Origin: Clostridia bacterium
Lineage (GTDB): Bacteria > Bacillota > Clostridia > UBA1381
Direction: 5' to 3'
DNA length: 6,508 nt
NCBI GenBank assembly: GCA_008668455.1
Contig: RQCD01000047.1
Span: 1-6,508, forward strand
Below, one piece after another: positions 5,925 through 6,508 of the stretch (within the stretch, counting starts at the first letter, position 1; each line of letters opens with the position of its first letter). The notes below the pieces were generated by a model. It was not told the origin of the DNA and did no database searches. It saw only the letters and a list, made by a program, of their open reading frames with translations. The position numbers and the translations under genes are program-made.

Positions 5925-6508
5925 CTACGCTTCCAGATCAAAGATAATTTCCGTTTCATAATGCTGACCGCTTAATCGGCAAAGCGTCGTTTCTAACGCC
6001 GTTTGAATTTCCGTCTCCTGACCCTGTAAATCGTCCGGAACAACCATATCAAAAATCAGCCGGATGCTGTCCTTCTCCGGATACATCCGAAAATCGTGCA
6101 GAGAAAGCCTGGGGTCACGCAGTCTGAGAAGCGTTTCAACCATATTTCTGGTTTTATCCAGCTCCTGATCCCCTGTCACAACCGGGTCAAAGTGAATCAC
6201 CAGATGGATTCCGAATTTCTGATAGCAGCCGCGTTCCATCCGGTCAATATTTTCATGACACAGGATAGAATCCTCGTTTTTGTCAATTTCCACATGTACG
6301 CTTGCATAGCGTCTGCCCGGACCATAATCATGAATCATCAGATCATGACATCCCAGCACCATAGGACACTCCTTTAAATATGCTATCAGCTTTTGGCGAA
6401 GCTCGCTGTTTCCGCCCTCACCCAAAAGCGGCGAAACAGTCTTTTTTGCCAGTCCGATACCGCCATAGATAATAAAGAATGATACAAACATCCCCATTGC
6501 GCCCGCCA
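5925..6508 (-). CDS. Cation diffusion facilitator (CDF) transporter, C-terminal part (5' partial)
   Basis: The frame runs off the window end (A-G-A precedes the Met codon at 6495-6497), so that Met is not the start; full CDF proteins have about 300-400 residues. Counting from it, residues 1-16 are the end of transmembrane helix 6 (FVSFFIIYGGIGL). Next come the linker KKTVSPLLGE, typical of CDF, and the cytoplasmic dimerisation domain to about 106, with the metal-site-like CHDLMIHDYG (50-59), VHVEID and HFDPV. CDF proteins export divalent metals such as Zn2+, Fe2+, Mn2+ or Co2+ by proton antiport. The metal-selecting membrane residues are outside the window, so specificity cannot be called. 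Residues about 117-188 look like a second copy of the dimerisation fold. The gene converges on the regulator gene with only 3 bp between stops. Confidence 0.88.
   Translation of the reverse strand, partial: AGAMGMFVSFFIIYGGIGLAKKTVSPLLGEGGNSELRQKLIAYLKECPMVLGCHDLMIHDYGPGRRYASVHVEIDKNEDSILCHENIDRMERGCYQKFGIHLVIHFDPVVTGDQELDKTRNMVETLLRLRDPRLSLHDFRMYPEKDSIRLIFDMVVPDDLQGQETEIQTALETTLCRLSGQHYETEIIFDLEA

Noticed and set aside
5894..5933. GAAGC...GCTTC inverted repeat spanning the regulator/CDF junction as a terminator
   Set aside because: Only 5 bp of stem with a loop of about 30 nt and no U tract; too weak to call.

Overview
The window looks like chromosome of an anaerobic, mid-GC Firmicute of class Clostridia, probably a gut-type Lachnospiraceae or Oscillospiraceae relative. 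Reasons: strong GGAGG-type ribosome binding sites, Firmicute-like TATAAT promoters, tightly packed ATGA-overlapping genes, a RecN of Firmicute type, and a soluble clostridial GlpA / FAD-oxidoreductase / DUF1667 set. The family assignment is an inference from gene content and protein style, not a database match. No mobile element, tRNA, rRNA, CRISPR array or intergenic stretch over 300 bp is visible.

Layout. (1) Positions 1-1180, plus strand: the C-terminal half of the DNA-repair ATPase RecN, cut by the window start, overlapping by ATGA a small two-helix RseC/MucC-type membrane protein with a cysteine cluster. (2) Positions 1180-1222: an 18-bp inverted repeat that looks like a bidirectional terminator. 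It also encodes the last four residues and the stop codon of the next gene. (3) Positions 1205-5009, minus strand: a four-gene operon transcribed in the order GlpA-like FAD/[2Fe-2S] glycerol-3-phosphate dehydrogenase, FAD/NAD-dependent oxidoreductase, DUF1667 Fe-S-type protein, HAD-IIA phosphatase. Junctions are 0 bp, an ATGA overlap and another ATGA overlap, so the four products are almost certainly made together. (4) Positions 5010-5162: a divergent control region with two back-to-back sigma-A-like promoters whose -10 boxes overlap inside a 12-bp palindrome. (5) Positions 5163-5921, plus strand: a DeoR/GlpR-type repressor, the likely local regulator of the operon. (6) Positions 5925-6508, minus strand: the C-terminal part of a cation diffusion facilitator transporter, cut by the window end, whose cytoplasmic region seems to hold two tandem copies of the dimerisation fold.

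Working together: the operon probably oxidises sn-glycerol-3-phosphate to dihydroxyacetone phosphate in the cytoplasm. Electrons would pass from the GlpA flavin and BFD [2Fe-2S] site to the second flavoprotein and/or the DUF1667 Fe-S protein. The coupled HAD-IIA phosphatase could dephosphorylate an intermediate or overflow product. The DeoR-type regulator likely senses a phosphorylated metabolite and represses the operon and itself from the shared promoter. No glycerol kinase, facilitator or membrane anchor is seen here, so the source of the substrate and the final electron acceptor are open.

The window is mostly of recognisable families. The points most worth a second look are the phosphatase coupling, the overlapping divergent promoters, the coding terminator, the GTG start of the GlpA-like gene and the duplicated CDF cytoplasmic domain.
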